A stretch of DNA of 64,000 bases from Thalassospira profundimaris (GCF_003326795.1 NZ_JPWI01000003.1:124001-188000), one strand, 5' to 3'; counted from the stretch's first letter, positions 35,727 through 45,317 are shown. Translations and numbers: made by a program. The notes: generated by a model not told the origin, from the letters alone.

Positions 35727-36992
35727 ATGAGCAAATCGAATAGCGGGGACTCCAAGAACACTCTGTACTGTTCTTTCTGTGGAAAGAGCCAGCACGAGGT
35801 TCGCAAGCTCATCGCCGGTCCAACCGTATTCATCTGTGATGAATGCGTAGAGCTTTGCATGGACATCATCCGCGAAGAGCATAAAACCCATCTCGTCAAA
35901 TCGGCAGACGGGGTGCCTTCTCCGCAAGAGATTTGCAAGGTCCTTGATGACTATGTCATCGGTCAGGGCCATGCGAAAAAAGTTCTCTCGGTCGCGGTTC
36001 ACAACCATTACAAGCGCCTGCATCACGCCAGCAAGAATGAAGACATCGAACTGGCGAAATCCAACATCATGCTGGTCGGTCCGACCGGTTGCGGTAAAAC
36101 GCTTCTGGCTCAGACGCTGGCCCGTATTCTGGATGTTCCGTTCACCATGGCTGATGCCACCACGCTGACCGAAGCCGGTTACGTGGGGGAAGATGTCGAG
36201 AATATCATTCTCAAGCTGCTGCAGGCTGCTGACTACAATGTCGAGCGCGCCCAGCGCGGCATCGTCTATATCGACGAGGTCGACAAGATTTCGCGTAAAT
36301 CCGACAACCCGTCGATCACGCGTGATGTCTCGGGCGAGGGCGTCCAGCAGGCATTGCTCAAGATCATGGAAGGCACTGTTGCTTCGGTTCCGCCGCAAGG
36401 TGGCCGTAAACATCCGCAGCAGGAATTCCTGCAGGTCGACACCACGAACATCCTGTTCATCGTTGGTGGCGCGTTTGCCGGTCTTGATCGTGTGATCTCC
36501 CAGCGTGGCAAGGGCAGCGCAATCGGCTTTGGTGCCGACGTTCGCAGCCAGGATGACCGCCGCACGGGTGAAGTGTTGCGCGAAGTTGAACCTGAAGACC
36601 TTCTGAAATTCGGTCTGATCCCGGAATTCATCGGTCGTCTGCCGGTTCTGGCAACGCTTGAAGACCTCGATAACGAAGCTTTGGTCAAGATCCTGACCGA
36701 GCCGAAAAACGCACTGATCAAGCAGTATCAGCGTCTGTTCGACATGGAAGATGTGAAACTCACCTTCCAGCCTGATGCGCTTAAGGGAATTGCCGACAAG
36801 GCAATTGAACGCAAGACCGGTGCGCGTGGTCTGCGCTCGATCATGGAAGGCATCCTGCTTGATACCATGTTCGATCTTCCGACCATGGATAGCGTCGAGG
36901 AAATCGTCATCAATAGTGACGTTGTCGAAGGAAAGGCAAAACCGTTGCTGATCCATGCGGAACGCCATGAAGGTGTCGAAAACACTGCCTGA
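35727..36992 (+). CDS. clpX: ATP-dependent Clp protease ATPase subunit
   Basis: AAA+ unfoldase of 421 residues that feeds ClpP. The amino-terminal zinc-binding domain has [11 protein letters not shown] and CDECVELC. Walker A is [12 protein letters not shown], Walker [11 protein letters not shown], pore loop GYVGEDVEN, sensor and IGF-region [12 protein letters not shown]. Length and order match the family. The tig-clpP-clpX-lon order is typical of Proteobacteria. Confidence 0.97.
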   Translation: MSKSNSGDSKNTLYCSFCGKSQHEVRKLIAGPTVFICDECVELCMDIIREEHKTHLVKSADGVPSPQEICKVLDDYVIGQGHAKKVLSVAVHNHYKRLHHASKNEDIELAKSNIMLVGPTGCGKTLLAQTLARILDVPFTMADATTLTEAGYVGEDVENIILKLLQAADYNVERAQRGIVYIDEVDKISRKSDNPSITRDVSGEGVQQALLKIMEGTVASVPPQGGRKHPQQEFLQVDTTNILFIVGGAFAGLDRVISQRGKGSAIGFGADVRSQDDRRTGEVLREVEPEDLLKFGLIPEFIGRLPVLATLEDLDNEALVKILTEPKNALIKQYQRLFDMEDVKLTFQPDALKGIADKAIERKTGARGLRSIMEGILLDTMFDLPTMDSVEEIVINSDVVEGKAKPLLIHAERHEGVENTA

Positions 36993-37121
36993 TATCAAAT
37001 CCCGCACCGGCATCTATTGCGGTGCGGGAATTTCAGCTTATCTAAGAAATGTTCGCGTTACTGGCGGGGCCTATGGCAGGACCCCAGCAACGTTTTGGCT
37101 CAGAGTAGGGAATAGAACATA

Positions 37122-39533
37122 ATGGTCGAATTGGCGCGTGGCGAAATTTACCCGGTGCTGCCGTTGCGCGACATTGTCGTGTTCCCGCACATGATTGTTC
37201 CTCTGTTCGTTGGACGTGAGAAATCGGTGCGTGCGCTCGAGGATGTGATGCGCGAAGACAAGCAGATCATGCTTGTCACCCAGAAAGACGCCGGTCTTGA
37301 TGACCCGGCAGTCGAAGATCTCTATGAAGTTGGTACTGTCGCAACTGTCCTGCAGCTTCTCAAGCTTCCGGATGGAACCGTCAAGGTACTGGTAGAAGGC
37401 GGAAAACGTGCCGAAATCACCGGCTATGTTGATAACCCGGAATTCTTCCAGGCCTATGGTGCCGTGCGCGAGGATGCTGACGAAGATGACAGCGAACTCG
37501 AAGCGCTTGCTCGTTCTGTGGTGACGCAGTTCGAACAGTACATCAAGCTCAACAAAAAGATTCCGCCCGAAGTTCTGGTATCTGTAAATCAGATCGAAGA
37601 ACCGGCGAAGCTTGCCGACACGGTGGCATCCCACCTGTCGCTCAAGATTTCTGAAAAGCAGGAATTGCTGGAAACCAGCCTTGTTGGTGACCGTCTGGAA
37701 CGTATTTTCGGCTTCATGGAATCCGAAATCGGCGTCTTGCAGGTTGAAAAGAAAATCCGCAACCGCGTCAAACGCCAGATGGAGAAAACCCAGCGCGAGT
37801 ACTATCTGAATGAGCAGCTCAAAGCCATTCAGAAGGAACTTGGCGAAGGCGAGGACGGCAAGGACGAAGCTTCTGAAATCGAAGAGAAGCTGAACAAGGC
37901 CAAGATGCCCAAAGAGGCAAAGGAAAAGGCCCAGGCAGAACTCAAGAAACTGCGCAATATGAGCCCGATGTCGGCGGAAGCCACCGTGGTGCGCAACTAT
38001 CTTGACTGGATGGTGTCGATTCCGTGGAACAAGCGTTCGCGTGTATCCCATGATCTGAAAAAGGCCAAGAAGGTTCTTGATAAGGAACATTACGGTCTTG
38101 AGAAGGTCAAGGAACGCATCCTTGAATATTTAGCCGTTCAGGCCCGCACCAAAAAAGTCAAAGGTCCGATCCTTTGCCTTGTTGGTCCTCCCGGCGTTGG
38201 TAAAACCTCGCTTGGTAAATCGATGGCCAATGCAACAGGTCGCAGCTTTGTGCGTATGTCGCTTGGCGGGGTGCGTGATGAGTCCGAAATTCGCGGTCAT
38301 CGCCGGACCTATATCGGTTCCATGCCGGGCAAGATTGTCCAGGGCATGAAAAAGGCGAAATATTCCAACCCGTTGTTCCTTCTCGACGAGATTGAAAAAA
38401 TGGGTTCGGATTTCCGCGGTGATCCGGCATCGGCACTGCTTGAGGTGCTTGATCCGGAACAGAACTCGACCTTTAACGACCATTATCTTGAAGTCGATTA
38501 CGATCTTTCGGATGTGATGTTTGTGACGACGGCAAACTCGCTTCGTATGCAGCAGCCGCTGCTTGACCGTATGGAGATCATCCGTATCTCCGGTTACACC
38601 GAAGACGAGAAAGTCGAGATCGCCAAACGTCACCTGATCCCGAAACAGATCAAGGATAACGGTTTGCGCAAAGGTGAATGGAGCATTTCTGACGAAGCGC
38701 TTCGTGATCTGATCCGGTTCTATACCCGCGAGGCAGGTGTCCGTAACCTTGAACGCGAGCTGGCCCGTCTGGCCCGTAAGGCGACCAAGCGTATCATGCT
38801 CGAGAATATCAAGGCTGTGCGTGTAACGCCGCGTACCCTTGGCAAATATGCAGGCATCCGCAAGTTCCGCTATGGCGAGACCGAGGGTGAAGATCAGGTT
38901 GGTGTCGTGACCGGTCTTGCCTATACCGAATTCGGTGGCGATCTGTTGCAGATTGAATCTGTGACGGTTCCGGGCAAGGGCAACATGAAAACCACCGGCA
39001 AGCTCGGTGAAGTCATGACGGAATCGATCCAGGCGGCGACCTCGTTCGTGCGTTCGCGTGCAGCAGAGTTCGGCATCAAGCCGACCCTGTTCCAGAAACG
39101 CGACATTCACGTGCACGTCCCGGAAGGTGCAACCCCGAAAGACGGTCCGTCTGCCGGCGTTGGCATGGTGACGTCGGTTGTGTCTGTTCTGACCGGCAAT
39201 CCGGTGCGCAAGGATGTGGCCATGACCGGCGAAGTGACGCTGCGTGGCCGTGTGCTTGCGATTGGCGGTTTGAAAGAAAAGCTTCTGGCGGCGTTGCGGG
39301 GTGGGGTGAAAACCGTCCTGATCCCGCAGGAGAACGAAAAGGATCTCGAAGAGATTCCGGACAATGTCAAACGCGGTATGGAAATCATTCCTGTGTCGCA
39401 TGTTGACGAAGTTCTCAGCCATGCTTTGGTCAATCCGCTGGTCCCGATTGAGTGGGAAGAACCCGAAGATGATGTCGCGGTCAAATCCAAGGACGGCGAA
39501 GAATCGGAAATTGGTGGTGTGACGACGCATTAA
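37122..39533 (+). CDS. lon: ATP-dependent Lon protease
   Basis: An 803-residue protease for misfolded and regulatory proteins. The amino-terminal substrate domain (YPVLPLRDIVVFPHMIVPLFVG) is followed by the AAA+ module with GPPGVGKTSLGKS, LDEIEKMG and RTYIGSMPG. The protease domain follows with the catalytic serine in PKDGPSAGVGMVTS and the lysine in GLKEKLLAALRGG. The final acidic tail (EEPEDDVAVKSKDGEE) is usual in alphaproteobacteria. A terminator follows. Confidence 0.97.
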   Translation: MVELARGEIYPVLPLRDIVVFPHMIVPLFVGREKSVRALEDVMREDKQIMLVTQKDAGLDDPAVEDLYEVGTVATVLQLLKLPDGTVKVLVEGGKRAEITGYVDNPEFFQAYGAVREDADEDDSELEALARSVVTQFEQYIKLNKKIPPEVLVSVNQIEEPAKLADTVASHLSLKISEKQELLETSLVGDRLERIFGFMESEIGVLQVEKKIRNRVKRQMEKTQREYYLNEQLKAIQKELGEGEDGKDEASEIEEKLNKAKMPKEAKEKAQAELKKLRNMSPMSAEATVVRNYLDWMVSIPWNKRSRVSHDLKKAKKVLDKEHYGLEKVKERILEYLAVQARTKKVKGPILCLVGPPGVGKTSLGKSMANATGRSFVRMSLGGVRDESEIRGHRRTYIGSMPGKIVQGMKKAKYSNPLFLLDEIEKMGSDFRGDPASALLEVLDPEQNSTFNDHYLEVDYDLSDVMFVTTANSLRMQQPLLDRMEIIRISGYTEDEKVEIAKRHLIPKQIKDNGLRKGEWSISDEALRDLIRFYTREAGVRNLERELARLARKATKRIMLENIKAVRVTPRTLGKYAGIRKFRYGETEGEDQVGVVTGLAYTEFGGDLLQIESVTVPGKGNMKTTGKLGEVMTESIQAATSFVRSRAAEFGIKPTLFQKRDIHVHVPEGATPKDGPSAGVGMVTSVVSVLTGNPVRKDVAMTGEVTLRGRVLAIGGLKEKLLAALRGGVKTVLIPQENEKDLEEIPDNVKRGMEIIPVSHVDEVLSHALVNPLVPIEWEEPEDDVAVKSKDGEESEIGGVTTH

Positions 39534-39557
39534 AGCGTGTCATAACCGGCAGAAATC

Positions 39558-39585
39558 AAGGGGAGCGACCATGTCGCTCCCCTTT
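39558..39585 (+). terminator. Terminator after lon
   Basis: GGGGAGCGAC / GTCGCTCCCC stem with a CAT loop, followed by TTTTT. Confidence 0.92.
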
Positions 39586-39646
39586 TTCTGTGGATAACTT
39601 TGACCAAGAATCGGCGAAGGGACATGTCGAGATTGGTGTAAAGCGC

Positions 39647-39681
39647 AAAAAATCGAAAAAAACGTCAAAAACCGCAGAAAA
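39647..39681. promoter_or_regulatory. Phased A-tracts upstream of the HU promoter
   Basis: Runs of 6, 7, 5 and 4 A residues are centred at about 39649, 39659, 39669 and 39679, one per helical turn. Such phasing gives intrinsically bent DNA and may act as an UP element. Confidence 0.6.
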
Positions 39682-39695
39682 CTGCGTCTCTCGCA

Positions 39696-39725
39696 TTGAC
39701 GAGCTGTTTGCTACCTGCTTACACT
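39696..39725 (+). promoter_or_regulatory. Candidate HU gene promoter
   Basis: TTGACG (39696-39701) and TACACT (39720-39725) with an 18-bp spacer. GGTTTG/CAAACC (39738-39752) forms a small hairpin in the leader. Confidence 0.6.
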
Positions 39726-39796
39726 GCCCATGCAACAGGTTTGGGGCAAACCAAATTTCCTCATAACTCCGAACGTCCAAACAAGGGGGCCAGGAA

Positions 39797-40069
39797 GTGA
39801 ATAAAAACGATCTCGTTGGAAGTGTAGCTGCTAAAGCTGATCTGTCCAAAGCTGACGCTGCAAAAGCGGTTGACGCTGTTTTCGATTCCATCACCGAATC
39901 TCTTAAATCCGGCGACGAAGTTCGTCTGGTTGGTTTCGGTACCTTCGCTGTCGCTGCTCGCGCTGCTTCAAAAGGTCGCAACCCGCGCACCGGTGAAGAA
40001 ATCGACATTCCGGCATCGAAACAGCCGAAGTTCAAGGCTGGTAAAGGCCTTAAGGACGCCGTCAACTAA
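39797..40069 (+). CDS. hupB: DNA-binding protein HU
   Basis: Nucleoid protein of 90 residues. The sequence [21 protein letters not shown] and the DNA-arm segment [24 protein letters not shown], then [20 protein letters not shown], are the complete family pattern. Translation starts at GTG 39797 after a purine-rich CAGGAA. Its position after lon is conserved in Proteobacteria. The upstream DNA carries phased A-tracts, so autoregulation through bent DNA is conceivable. Confidence 0.96.
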   Translation: MNKNDLVGSVAAKADLSKADAAKAVDAVFDSITESLKSGDEVRLVGFGTFAVAARAASKGRNPRTGEEIDIPASKQPKFKAGKGLKDAVN

Positions 40070-40089
40070 GTTTGACGAAGTTCTTGGAA

Positions 40090-40126
40090 AAAATGCCGGT
40101 GACAAGCGTCACCGGCATTGCTTTTT
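40090..40126 (+). terminator. Terminator after the HU gene, overlapping the first tRNA-Val promoter
   Basis: ATGCCGGTGAC / GTCACCGGCAT stem around AAGC, then TGCTTTTT. The T tract overlaps TTGCTT (40118-40123), the likely -35 of the tRNA-Val gene; TATGTT (40140-40145) would be its -10, with a 16-bp spacer. Confidence 0.85.
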
Positions 40127-40183
40127 GTAAAAACCATGTTATGTTCCGCCCCGCTTCCGCAAGAAACAGCGCGGACAAGCAAC

Positions 40184-40260
40184 GGGTGATTAGCTCAGCT
40201 GGTTAGAGCATCTCGTTTACACCGAGAGGGTCGGGAGTTCGAATCTCTCATCACCCACCA
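40184..40260 (+). tRNA. tRNA-Val (anticodon UAC), copy 1
   Basis: A 77-nt cloverleaf. Acceptor GGGTGAT/ATCACCC with encoded ACCA; anticodon stem TCTCG/CGAGA around TTTACAC; T arm GGGAGTTCGAATCTC. It has its own promoter, overlapping the HU terminator, and its own terminator. Confidence 0.97.
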
Positions 40261-40261
40261 T

Positions 40262-40292
40262 AAAAAAGGCAGCCCTAAAGGCTGCCTTTTTT
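40262..40292 (+). terminator. Terminator after tRNA-Val copy 1
   Basis: AAAAAAGGCAGCC / GGCTGCCTTTTTT with a CTAAA loop. Confidence 0.95.
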
Positions 40293-40536
40293 CGTGTTCG
40301 GGCATGATTCGAATCTTTTCCGAATCACATCACGCAGGCCTTGAAGCAAAATGCTGGTTCGCGGGTTCTGTTTTTCGGGTAATACGTCGCATTTTTGGCG
40401 GGTTCAGGTTGACCAGCCATCATGGATAAATACCCTTGAAATAGAAGTTACATTTTTATGCAAACAGGGCATTGCATTTTGTAAAAAGCATGGTAAGTTC
40501 CGCCCGCTTCCGCAGAAAACAGCGCGGACAAGCAAC

Positions 40537-40613
40537 GGGTGATTAGCTCAGCTGGTTAGAGCATCTCGTTTACACCGAGAGGGTCGGGAGTTCGAATCTC
40601 TCATCACCCACCA
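40537..40613 (+). tRNA. tRNA-Val (anticodon UAC), copy 2
   Basis: Identical to copy 1 over all 77 nt, with CCA encoded. Its promoter (TTGCAT, 16 bp, TAAGTT) lies in the 276-bp spacer. Confidence 0.97.
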
Positions 40614-40614
40614 T

Positions 40615-40645
40615 AAAAAAGGCAGCCCTAAAGGCTGCCTTTTTT
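40615..40645 (+). terminator. Terminator after tRNA-Val copy 2
   Basis: The same GGCAGCC/GGCTGCC hairpin with A and T runs as after copy 1. Confidence 0.95.
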
Positions 40646-40889
40646 CGTGTTCGGGCATGATTCGAATCTTTTCCGAATCACATCACGCAGGCCTTGAAGC
40701 AAAATGCTGGTTCGCGGGTTCTGTTTTTCGGGTAATACGTCGCATTTTTGGCGGGTTCAGGTTGACCAGCCATCATGGATAAATACCCTTGAAATAGAAG
40801 TTACATTTTTATGCAAACAGGGCATTGCATTTTGTAAAAAGCATGGTAAGTTCCGCCCGCTTCCGCAGAAAACAGCGCGGACAAGCAAC

Positions 40890-40966
40890 GGGTGATTAGC
40901 TCAGCTGGTTAGAGCATCTCGTTTACACCGAGAGGGTCGGGAGTTCGAATCTCTCATCACCCACCA
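40890..40966 (+). tRNA. tRNA-Val (anticodon UAC), copy 3
   Basis: Identical to the other two copies. Sequence identity with the first two repeats ends shortly after its 3' terminator. Confidence 0.97.
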
Positions 40967-40968
40967 CG

Positions 40969-40998
40969 AAAAAGGCAGCCCTAAAGGCTGCCTTTTTT
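40969..40998 (+). terminator. Terminator after tRNA-Val copy 3
   Basis: GGCAGCC/GGCTGCC hairpin as for the other copies, but with CGAAAAA instead of TAAAAAA on the left side. Confidence 0.95.
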
Positions 40999-41351
40999 CT
41001 TTGCCTGATTTTCGGCTCTGGTGCCCTTTCCATTCAGACTTGGTCGATCACTACCGGTTTGCGCGCTGCATTGCGTCAAAGGCTGTTTTACGGCTACACG
41101 GCATGCATTGAGTGTTTCATGACAAATGGCGCCTGTTGCAGGTGCGTGCGCCCTCAGGGCTGTTATAAGCCGCTTTGTGGTCCTGGTGCTTTGGGGGAAG
41201 GCTGGGGTTTGTCGGTGACTGAATGGTTGCAGCGTTATCCACATCTCATTAAAGCCCGATAACTCTCTGTAAAAGTTGACGCTTGATCGCCTGACGGGCA
41301 GTGTTAAGGCAGAAATTTCGGCTATCGGTCACTAGAAACGGAACCTGCATC
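40999..41351. other. Intergenic stretch without a convincing gene
   Basis: About 350 bp between the tRNA-Val array and the lipoprotein gene. Short open frames on either strand lack ribosome-binding sites and recognisable products. It should contain the lipoprotein promoter, but no clear -35/-10 pair stands out. Confidence 0.5.
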
Positions 41352-41984
41352 ATGAACATTCCATCGACCGGGCATGTTTCGCGCGTCATCTGGCACCTTC
41401 GGCGATTGGTGCTTGTGCTTTGCGTTCCGCTTATTCTGACCAGCTGCTATTTGCCCGAGGCCTTCAATATCGATCTTTCGATGGAACGGAATGGCGATTA
41501 TCGGCTGAGCTATCAGGGGATGCTGGTGCAGCCGACCATTACCCAGGGGCTGTTGGAGCAAAGTCTCGATCCTGCCGGGGAAAAGGAAAAGGTCGACAAG
41601 GTTCTTGCCGATCTCAGGCGCGATTCGGGCGTCAAGCAGTTGACCTATAGCGGGCGAGGTGCGTTCAACATCGTCTATGAACGCCGTGGTAATATTATCC
41701 GTGAGAAAAGCTTTGTCTTTGTACGTCGCCAGTCACGCATTCTCGAGATGTTTTTCCACAAGGACCGCAACACAGTCGAAATCCGGGGCGGGTTTGTGCC
41801 GGATCAATATCAGGATCGCCTTAGTGCTCTTGGCTATCAGATGACCGGCAAGATCGAGTTTCGTACCACTGCGGGCATTCGCAGTCATAACGCAGCCGAG
41901 TTCAAGGAAGTCGGCGGCCAGAACCGGCTGCGCTGGGAAATCAAATCGATTACTGACCCGGTGCCCAACGTGATTGTCGGCTAG
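41352..41984 (+). CDS. Hypothetical lipoprotein
   Basis: A 210-residue protein with a lipoprotein signal: a basic start, then LVLVLCVPLILTSC with the lipidated cysteine near residue 35. The mature part is mixed beta-strand and helix (FNIDLSMERNGDYRLSYQGML, RGAFNIVYERRGNII, NTVEIRGGFVPDQYQDRLSALG). I do not recognise a characterised family. It probably sits on the periplasmic face of the inner or outer membrane. ATG 41352 is preferred since the signal peptide begins there. It converges with fliG across a shared terminator. Confidence 0.75.
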   Translation: MNIPSTGHVSRVIWHLRRLVLVLCVPLILTSCYLPEAFNIDLSMERNGDYRLSYQGMLVQPTITQGLLEQSLDPAGEKEKVDKVLADLRRDSGVKQLTYSGRGAFNIVYERRGNIIREKSFVFVRRQSRILEMFFHKDRNTVEIRGGFVPDQYQDRLSALGYQMTGKIEFRTTAGIRSHNAAEFKEVGGQNRLRWEIKSITDPVPNVIVG

Positions 41985-42011
41985 GGCAGGGGCATCCGAT
42001 ACCGCAAATGA

Positions 42012-42042
42012 CAAAGGGACAGCACAAACGCTGTCCCTTTTC
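42012..42042. terminator. Bidirectional terminator between lipoprotein gene and fliG
   Basis: AAAGGGACAGC / GCTGTCCCTTT stem around ACAAAC, with A and T runs on opposite sides. Confidence 0.88.
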
Positions 42043-42076
42043 GGTTTTTCTGGTGTCTGAGGGTCTGGAAACCGGT

Positions 42077-43096
42077 CTAGTAGACCATTTCGTCTTCGCC
42101 GCTGCCTTCGGAGATAACGATCTGGCCCTGTGCTGCCAGTTCTTTGGCGAGCTGAACGATCATCATTTGCGACTCTTCGACATCCGAAAGACGAACCGGC
42201 CCCAGTGCATCCATGTCCTCTTTCATCATCTTGCCTGCGCGTTCGGACATGTTCTTGAAGAACAGATCGCGCATCTGGTCGGTCGAGCCTTTAAGCGCAA
42301 GGGCAAGCTTGTCTTTCTCGACCTGACGCAGAAGGGTCTGAACACCGTTATTGTCGAGACGGGCAAGGTCTTCAAAGGTGAACATGAGCGCCTTGATCTT
42401 CTCGGCCGAGTCACGGTTGCGTTCCTCAAGAGCGGTCAGGAAGCGATCCTGACTCTGGCGATCAAGGCTGTTGAAGATATCGGCCATCAATTCGTGGTTG
42501 TCGCCGCGCGAGCCACGCGCAAGGTTCGACATGAATTCGGTGCGCAGCGTCTTTTCGATGTTATCGAGAACTTCCTTCTGCACGGCTTCCATACGCAGCA
42601 TGCGCATGATGACTTCCATCGAGAAGTTTTCCGGCAGAAGCGACAGAACCGAAGCCGAGTGACCGGGTTTCAGCTTTGACAGCACAACGCCAACGGTTTG
42701 CGGGTATTCGTTTTTCAGATAGTTGGCAAGAACGGCTTCGTTAACGTTATTCAGCTTGTCCCACATGGTGCGACCCGCCGGACCACGGATCTCTTCCATG
42801 ATGCCGTTAACACGGTCTTCGGGCAGAACCTTGGACAGCAAGCGTTCGGTCGTATCAAAGGAACCGACAAGGGAACCGGTAGAGGACAGCTGATCGGCAA
42901 ACTCGACAAACAGACGTTCAACGATGTTGGAGCTGATGGTGCCAAGGCCTGACATGGTCTGGGAAATCTCTTTGATTTCCTCGTCATCCATCATGCTGAA
43001 CATCTTGGTCGCGTGCTCTTCCCCAAGAGCAAGCATGAGAATCGCTGCCTTCTCGGGCCCGGCCAGTGATCTGTATTCTTCTTTAACGCGCCCCAC
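42077..43096 (-). CDS. fliG: Flagellar motor switch protein FliG
   Basis: Rotor switch component of 339 residues linking the MS ring to the C ring and contacting the stator. Family segments are [23 protein letters not shown], the middle-domain [22 protein letters not shown], and the carboxy-terminal torque helix region [33 protein letters not shown]. That last region includes the charged residues known to act on MotA. GTG 43096 is chosen for GGAGAAG upstream; a TTG 18 codons earlier gives an unusual basic leader. No other flagellar gene is in the window, so this copy lies apart from its usual neighbours fliF and fliH. Confidence 0.93.
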   Translation of the reverse strand: MGRVKEEYRSLAGPEKAAILMLALGEEHATKMFSMMDDEEIKEISQTMSGLGTISSNIVERLFVEFADQLSSTGSLVGSFDTTERLLSKVLPEDRVNGIMEEIRGPAGRTMWDKLNNVNEAVLANYLKNEYPQTVGVVLSKLKPGHSASVLSLLPENFSMEVIMRMLRMEAVQKEVLDNIEKTLRTEFMSNLARGSRGDNHELMADIFNSLDRQSQDRFLTALEERNRDSAEKIKALMFTFEDLARLDNNGVQTLLRQVEKDKLALALKGSTDQMRDLFFKNMSERAGKMMKEDMDALGPVRLSDVEESQMMIVQLAKELAAQGQIVISEGSGEDEMVY

Positions 43097-43156
43097 GGGT
43101 GGTCTTCTCCGTCGTAATGACTCTGGCCTCGTACTGAACCAGTCGTACAAGGCTTG

Positions 43157-43181
43157 CCCCTATCACACCGTAAGATAGGGG
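43157..43181. promoter_or_regulatory. Inverted repeat in the fliG leader
   Basis: CCCCTATC (43157-43164) and GATAGGGG (43174-43181) are perfect 8-bp arms with a 9-bp spacer, about 60-85 bp upstream of the fliG start. On the minus strand TTGACA (43192-43187) lies just before it, so it could be an operator or a leader hairpin. Confidence 0.45.
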
Positions 43182-43354
43182 GAATTTGTCAACAATTCTA
43201 TAAAAGCCGACGCGTCTTTGCAAAGCCCCACATGTATAAGCCCGCAAAATGTACTTAATTGCCAAAATCAGTACAAATCAGAGGCCGGAATGCATTTCAA
43301 AGCGCGATGTTCGCAGGTGATATTGCCGAATGGGTTGAAAACGTTGCTAGCTGC

Positions 43355-43383
43355 TTGACTTGGTTTTGGGGGTGGTCTAACAA
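43355..43383 (+). promoter_or_regulatory. tRNA-Asp promoter
   Basis: TTGACT (43355-43360), a 17-bp spacer, and TAACAA (43378-43383), 25 bp before the tRNA. The 170 bp between this and the fliG leader holds no gene. Confidence 0.7.
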
Positions 43384-43408
43384 AGGCCCGCCGATTGATG
43401 GTCATTTT

Positions 43409-43485
<77 letters not shown>

Positions 43486-43717
43486 TGATCCATCATCTGT
43501 TGTCTGTTATCGGGTGTTTCGTCTTTTCCGCGATCATCTTTTCATGTGTTGCTAATGCTGCTTCGCACGCTTGGGTCTTGATCATCTCGACATGCGGCCC
43601 GATATCGGACGGTAGTGAACGGTAAAAAGATTAGAAAGTTTCCGGTCTTAGAGCGGTTTAATGCTGCTTGAGGACTGGAACTTGTGCGGTGCATGCGTTA
43701 TGGTGCGCCGTAATGGG

Positions 43718-43733
43718 CCAGGTGGGGACCTGG
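43718..43733 (+). promoter_or_regulatory. Small palindrome in the nuo operon leader
   Basis: CCAGGT/ACCTGG with a GGGG loop, about 37-52 bp before nuoA. The 284 bp between tRNA-Asp and nuoA should hold the operon promoter, but I cannot place it with confidence. Confidence 0.35.
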
Positions 43734-43769
43734 TCGGGTCACAAGGCCTGTTCTTGAGAGGTCAGAGAG

Positions 43770-44135
43770 ATGCAAGAGCTTCTTTCGGAATATCTTCCGA
43801 TCCTGGTATTTATCGGGATCGCCGTCGGTCTTTCGGCGGTAATCGTCATCGCGTCGCTGGTTCTTGCCAAGCAGGCACCGGATGTTGAGAAACTGTCCGC
43901 ATACGAGTGTGGGTTCGCGCCGTTTGAAGATGCGCGTATCAAGTTCGACGTCCGGTTCTATCTGGTCGCAATCTTGTTCATTATTTTCGACCTCGAAGTC
44001 GCCTTCCTGTTCCCGTGGGCTGTTACCCTCGGTGATATCGGGACTTTCGGCTTTGTATCGATGGTGATCTTCCTGGCTGTTCTGACGGTCGGATTTATCT
44101 ATGAATGGAAGAAGGGAGCTTTGGAATGGGAGTGA
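43770..44135 (+). CDS. nuoA: NADH-quinone oxidoreductase subunit A
   Basis: Membrane subunit of complex I, 121 residues with three transmembrane helices ([25 protein letters not shown] first). The family core [43 protein letters not shown] is intact, including the quinone-channel loop with its cysteine. It opens the 14-gene nuo operon; its stop lies 10 bp inside nuoB. Confidence 0.96.
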   Translation: MQELLSEYLPILVFIGIAVGLSAVIVIASLVLAKQAPDVEKLSAYECGFAPFEDARIKFDVRFYLVAILFIIFDLEVAFLFPWAVTLGDIGTFGFVSMVIFLAVLTVGFIYEWKKGALEWE

Positions 44136-44668
44136 GCACCAATACAGGCGCACCCCTGGCACCCGGTACGGATCAGGATGCACTGCTTAAGGGCGTGTTT
44201 GACGAGATGAATGACAAGGGCTTTGTCCTTGCCAATCTCGACAAGCTGGCAAGCTGGGCAAGCACCGGTTCCCTTTGGCCGATGACTTTCGGTCTTGCCT
44301 GCTGTGCTGTTGAGATGATGCATTCGGCTGCGTCGCGTTATGACCTTGACCGTTATGGTCTGGTGTTCCGCCCAAGCCCGCGTCAGTCAGACGTGATGAT
44401 CGTTGCTGGTACGCTGACCAACAAAATGGCCCCGGCACTGCGCAAGGTCTATGACCAGATGGCTGAGCCGCGCTGGGTTATTTCGATGGGGTCGTGCGCC
44501 AATGGCGGCGGTTACTATCACTATTCCTATTCGGTGGTTCGCGGTTGTGACCGTGTTGTCCCGGTTGACGTTTATGTTCCGGGTTGCCCGCCGACAGCCG
44601 AAGCGCTGATCTACGGCGTGATGCAGTTGCAAAAGAAAATCCGCCGTACTGGTGTCCTGACACGCTGA
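44126..44668 (+). CDS. nuoB: NADH-quinone oxidoreductase subunit B
   Basis: Peripheral-arm subunit of 180 residues that holds Fe-S cluster N2, the last electron donor to quinone. Cluster ligands appear in [21 protein letters not shown] and [13 protein letters not shown] 44126 overlaps nuoA by 10 bp and has GGGAG upstream, suggesting coupling. Confidence 0.96.
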   Translation: MGVSTNTGAPLAPGTDQDALLKGVFDEMNDKGFVLANLDKLASWASTGSLWPMTFGLACCAVEMMHSAASRYDLDRYGLVFRPSPRQSDVMIVAGTLTNKMAPALRKVYDQMAEPRWVISMGSCANGGGYYHYSYSVVRGCDRVVPVDVYVPGCPPTAEALIYGVMQLQKKIRRTGVLTR

Positions 44669-44687
44669 TCCGTAATAGGGGGCTTGC

Positions 44688-45317
44688 ATGAGCGAACTGC
44701 TCAGCGATAACAGCGCCGCATTGAATGATCTTAAAGATCTTGTGGTGTCCCAGCTGGCCAACGAAATCCTCGAAAGCGAGATTCGTTACGGCGAGCTGAC
44801 CATCGTCGCAAAGCGCGACGATATTCTTAAAGTTCTGACCTTCCTTCGGGACGATACCGGCTGCTTGTTCAAGCAGCTTATCGACGTTTGTGGTGCAGAT
44901 TACCCGGAACGTGCTGAACGTTTCGACGTGGTTTACCACCTGCTGTCGCTCAAACATAACCTGCGTATTCGCGTAAAGATCCGTACCGACGAAGAAACGC
45001 CGGTGCCGAGCTGTGTTCCGCTTTTCAGCGCCGCCGGCTGGTTCGAACGTGAAGCCTGGGATATGTACGGTATCTTCTTTGCAGGTCATCCGGATCCCCG
45101 TCGTATTCTTACCGACTACGGTTTCGAAGGTCATCCGCTGCGCAAGGATTTCCCGCTGACCGGTTATGTCGAGGTTCGCTATGACGACGAGCAGAAGCGC
45201 GTTGTCTACGAACCGGTGAAACTGGTTCAGGATTTCCGTAATTTCGATTTCGAAAGCCCGTGGGAAGGCATCCAGCATGTTCTTCCGGGTGATGAAAAGG
45301 CGGAGGGCAACGCCTGA
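44688..45317 (+). CDS. nuoC: NADH-quinone oxidoreductase subunit C
   Basis: The 30-kDa-type peripheral subunit, 209 residues. The signature [38 protein letters not shown] is complete. It is separate from nuoD, whereas in enterobacteria the two are fused. Its TGA shares one base with the nuoD ATG. Confidence 0.96.
   Translation: MSELLSDNSAALNDLKDLVVSQLANEILESEIRYGELTIVAKRDDILKVLTFLRDDTGCLFKQLIDVCGADYPERAERFDVVYHLLSLKHNLRIRVKIRTDEETPVPSCVPLFSAAGWFEREAWDMYGIFFAGHPDPRRILTDYGFEGHPLRKDFPLTGYVEVRYDDEQKRVVYEPVKLVQDFRNFDFESPWEGIQHVLPGDEKAEGNA

Larger units (their letters stand above)
40261..40966 (+). repeat. Two tandem 353-bp units, each with spacer, promoter and tRNA-Val
   Basis: Units 40261-40613 and 40614-40966 are almost identical; the spacer bases and the encoded 63-codon open frame repeat exactly at an offset of 353. 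Copy 1 of the tRNA has a related but diverged upstream region. Each unit carries a terminator for the previous tRNA, then TTGCAT, a 16-bp spacer and TAAGTT before the next tRNA. Confidence 0.93.

Noticed and set aside
35706..37013. 435-codon minus-strand frame opposite clpX
   Set aside because: It is an antisense shadow of a highly conserved gene with no family match visible.
40351..40895. Identical 63-codon frames in the tRNA-Val spacers
   Set aside because: They run through the promoter into the tRNA gene and are duplicated only because the spacer is.
40261..40966. Tandem repeats considered as a CRISPR array
   Set aside because: The units are 353 bp and contain tRNA genes; there are no short repeats with unique spacers.
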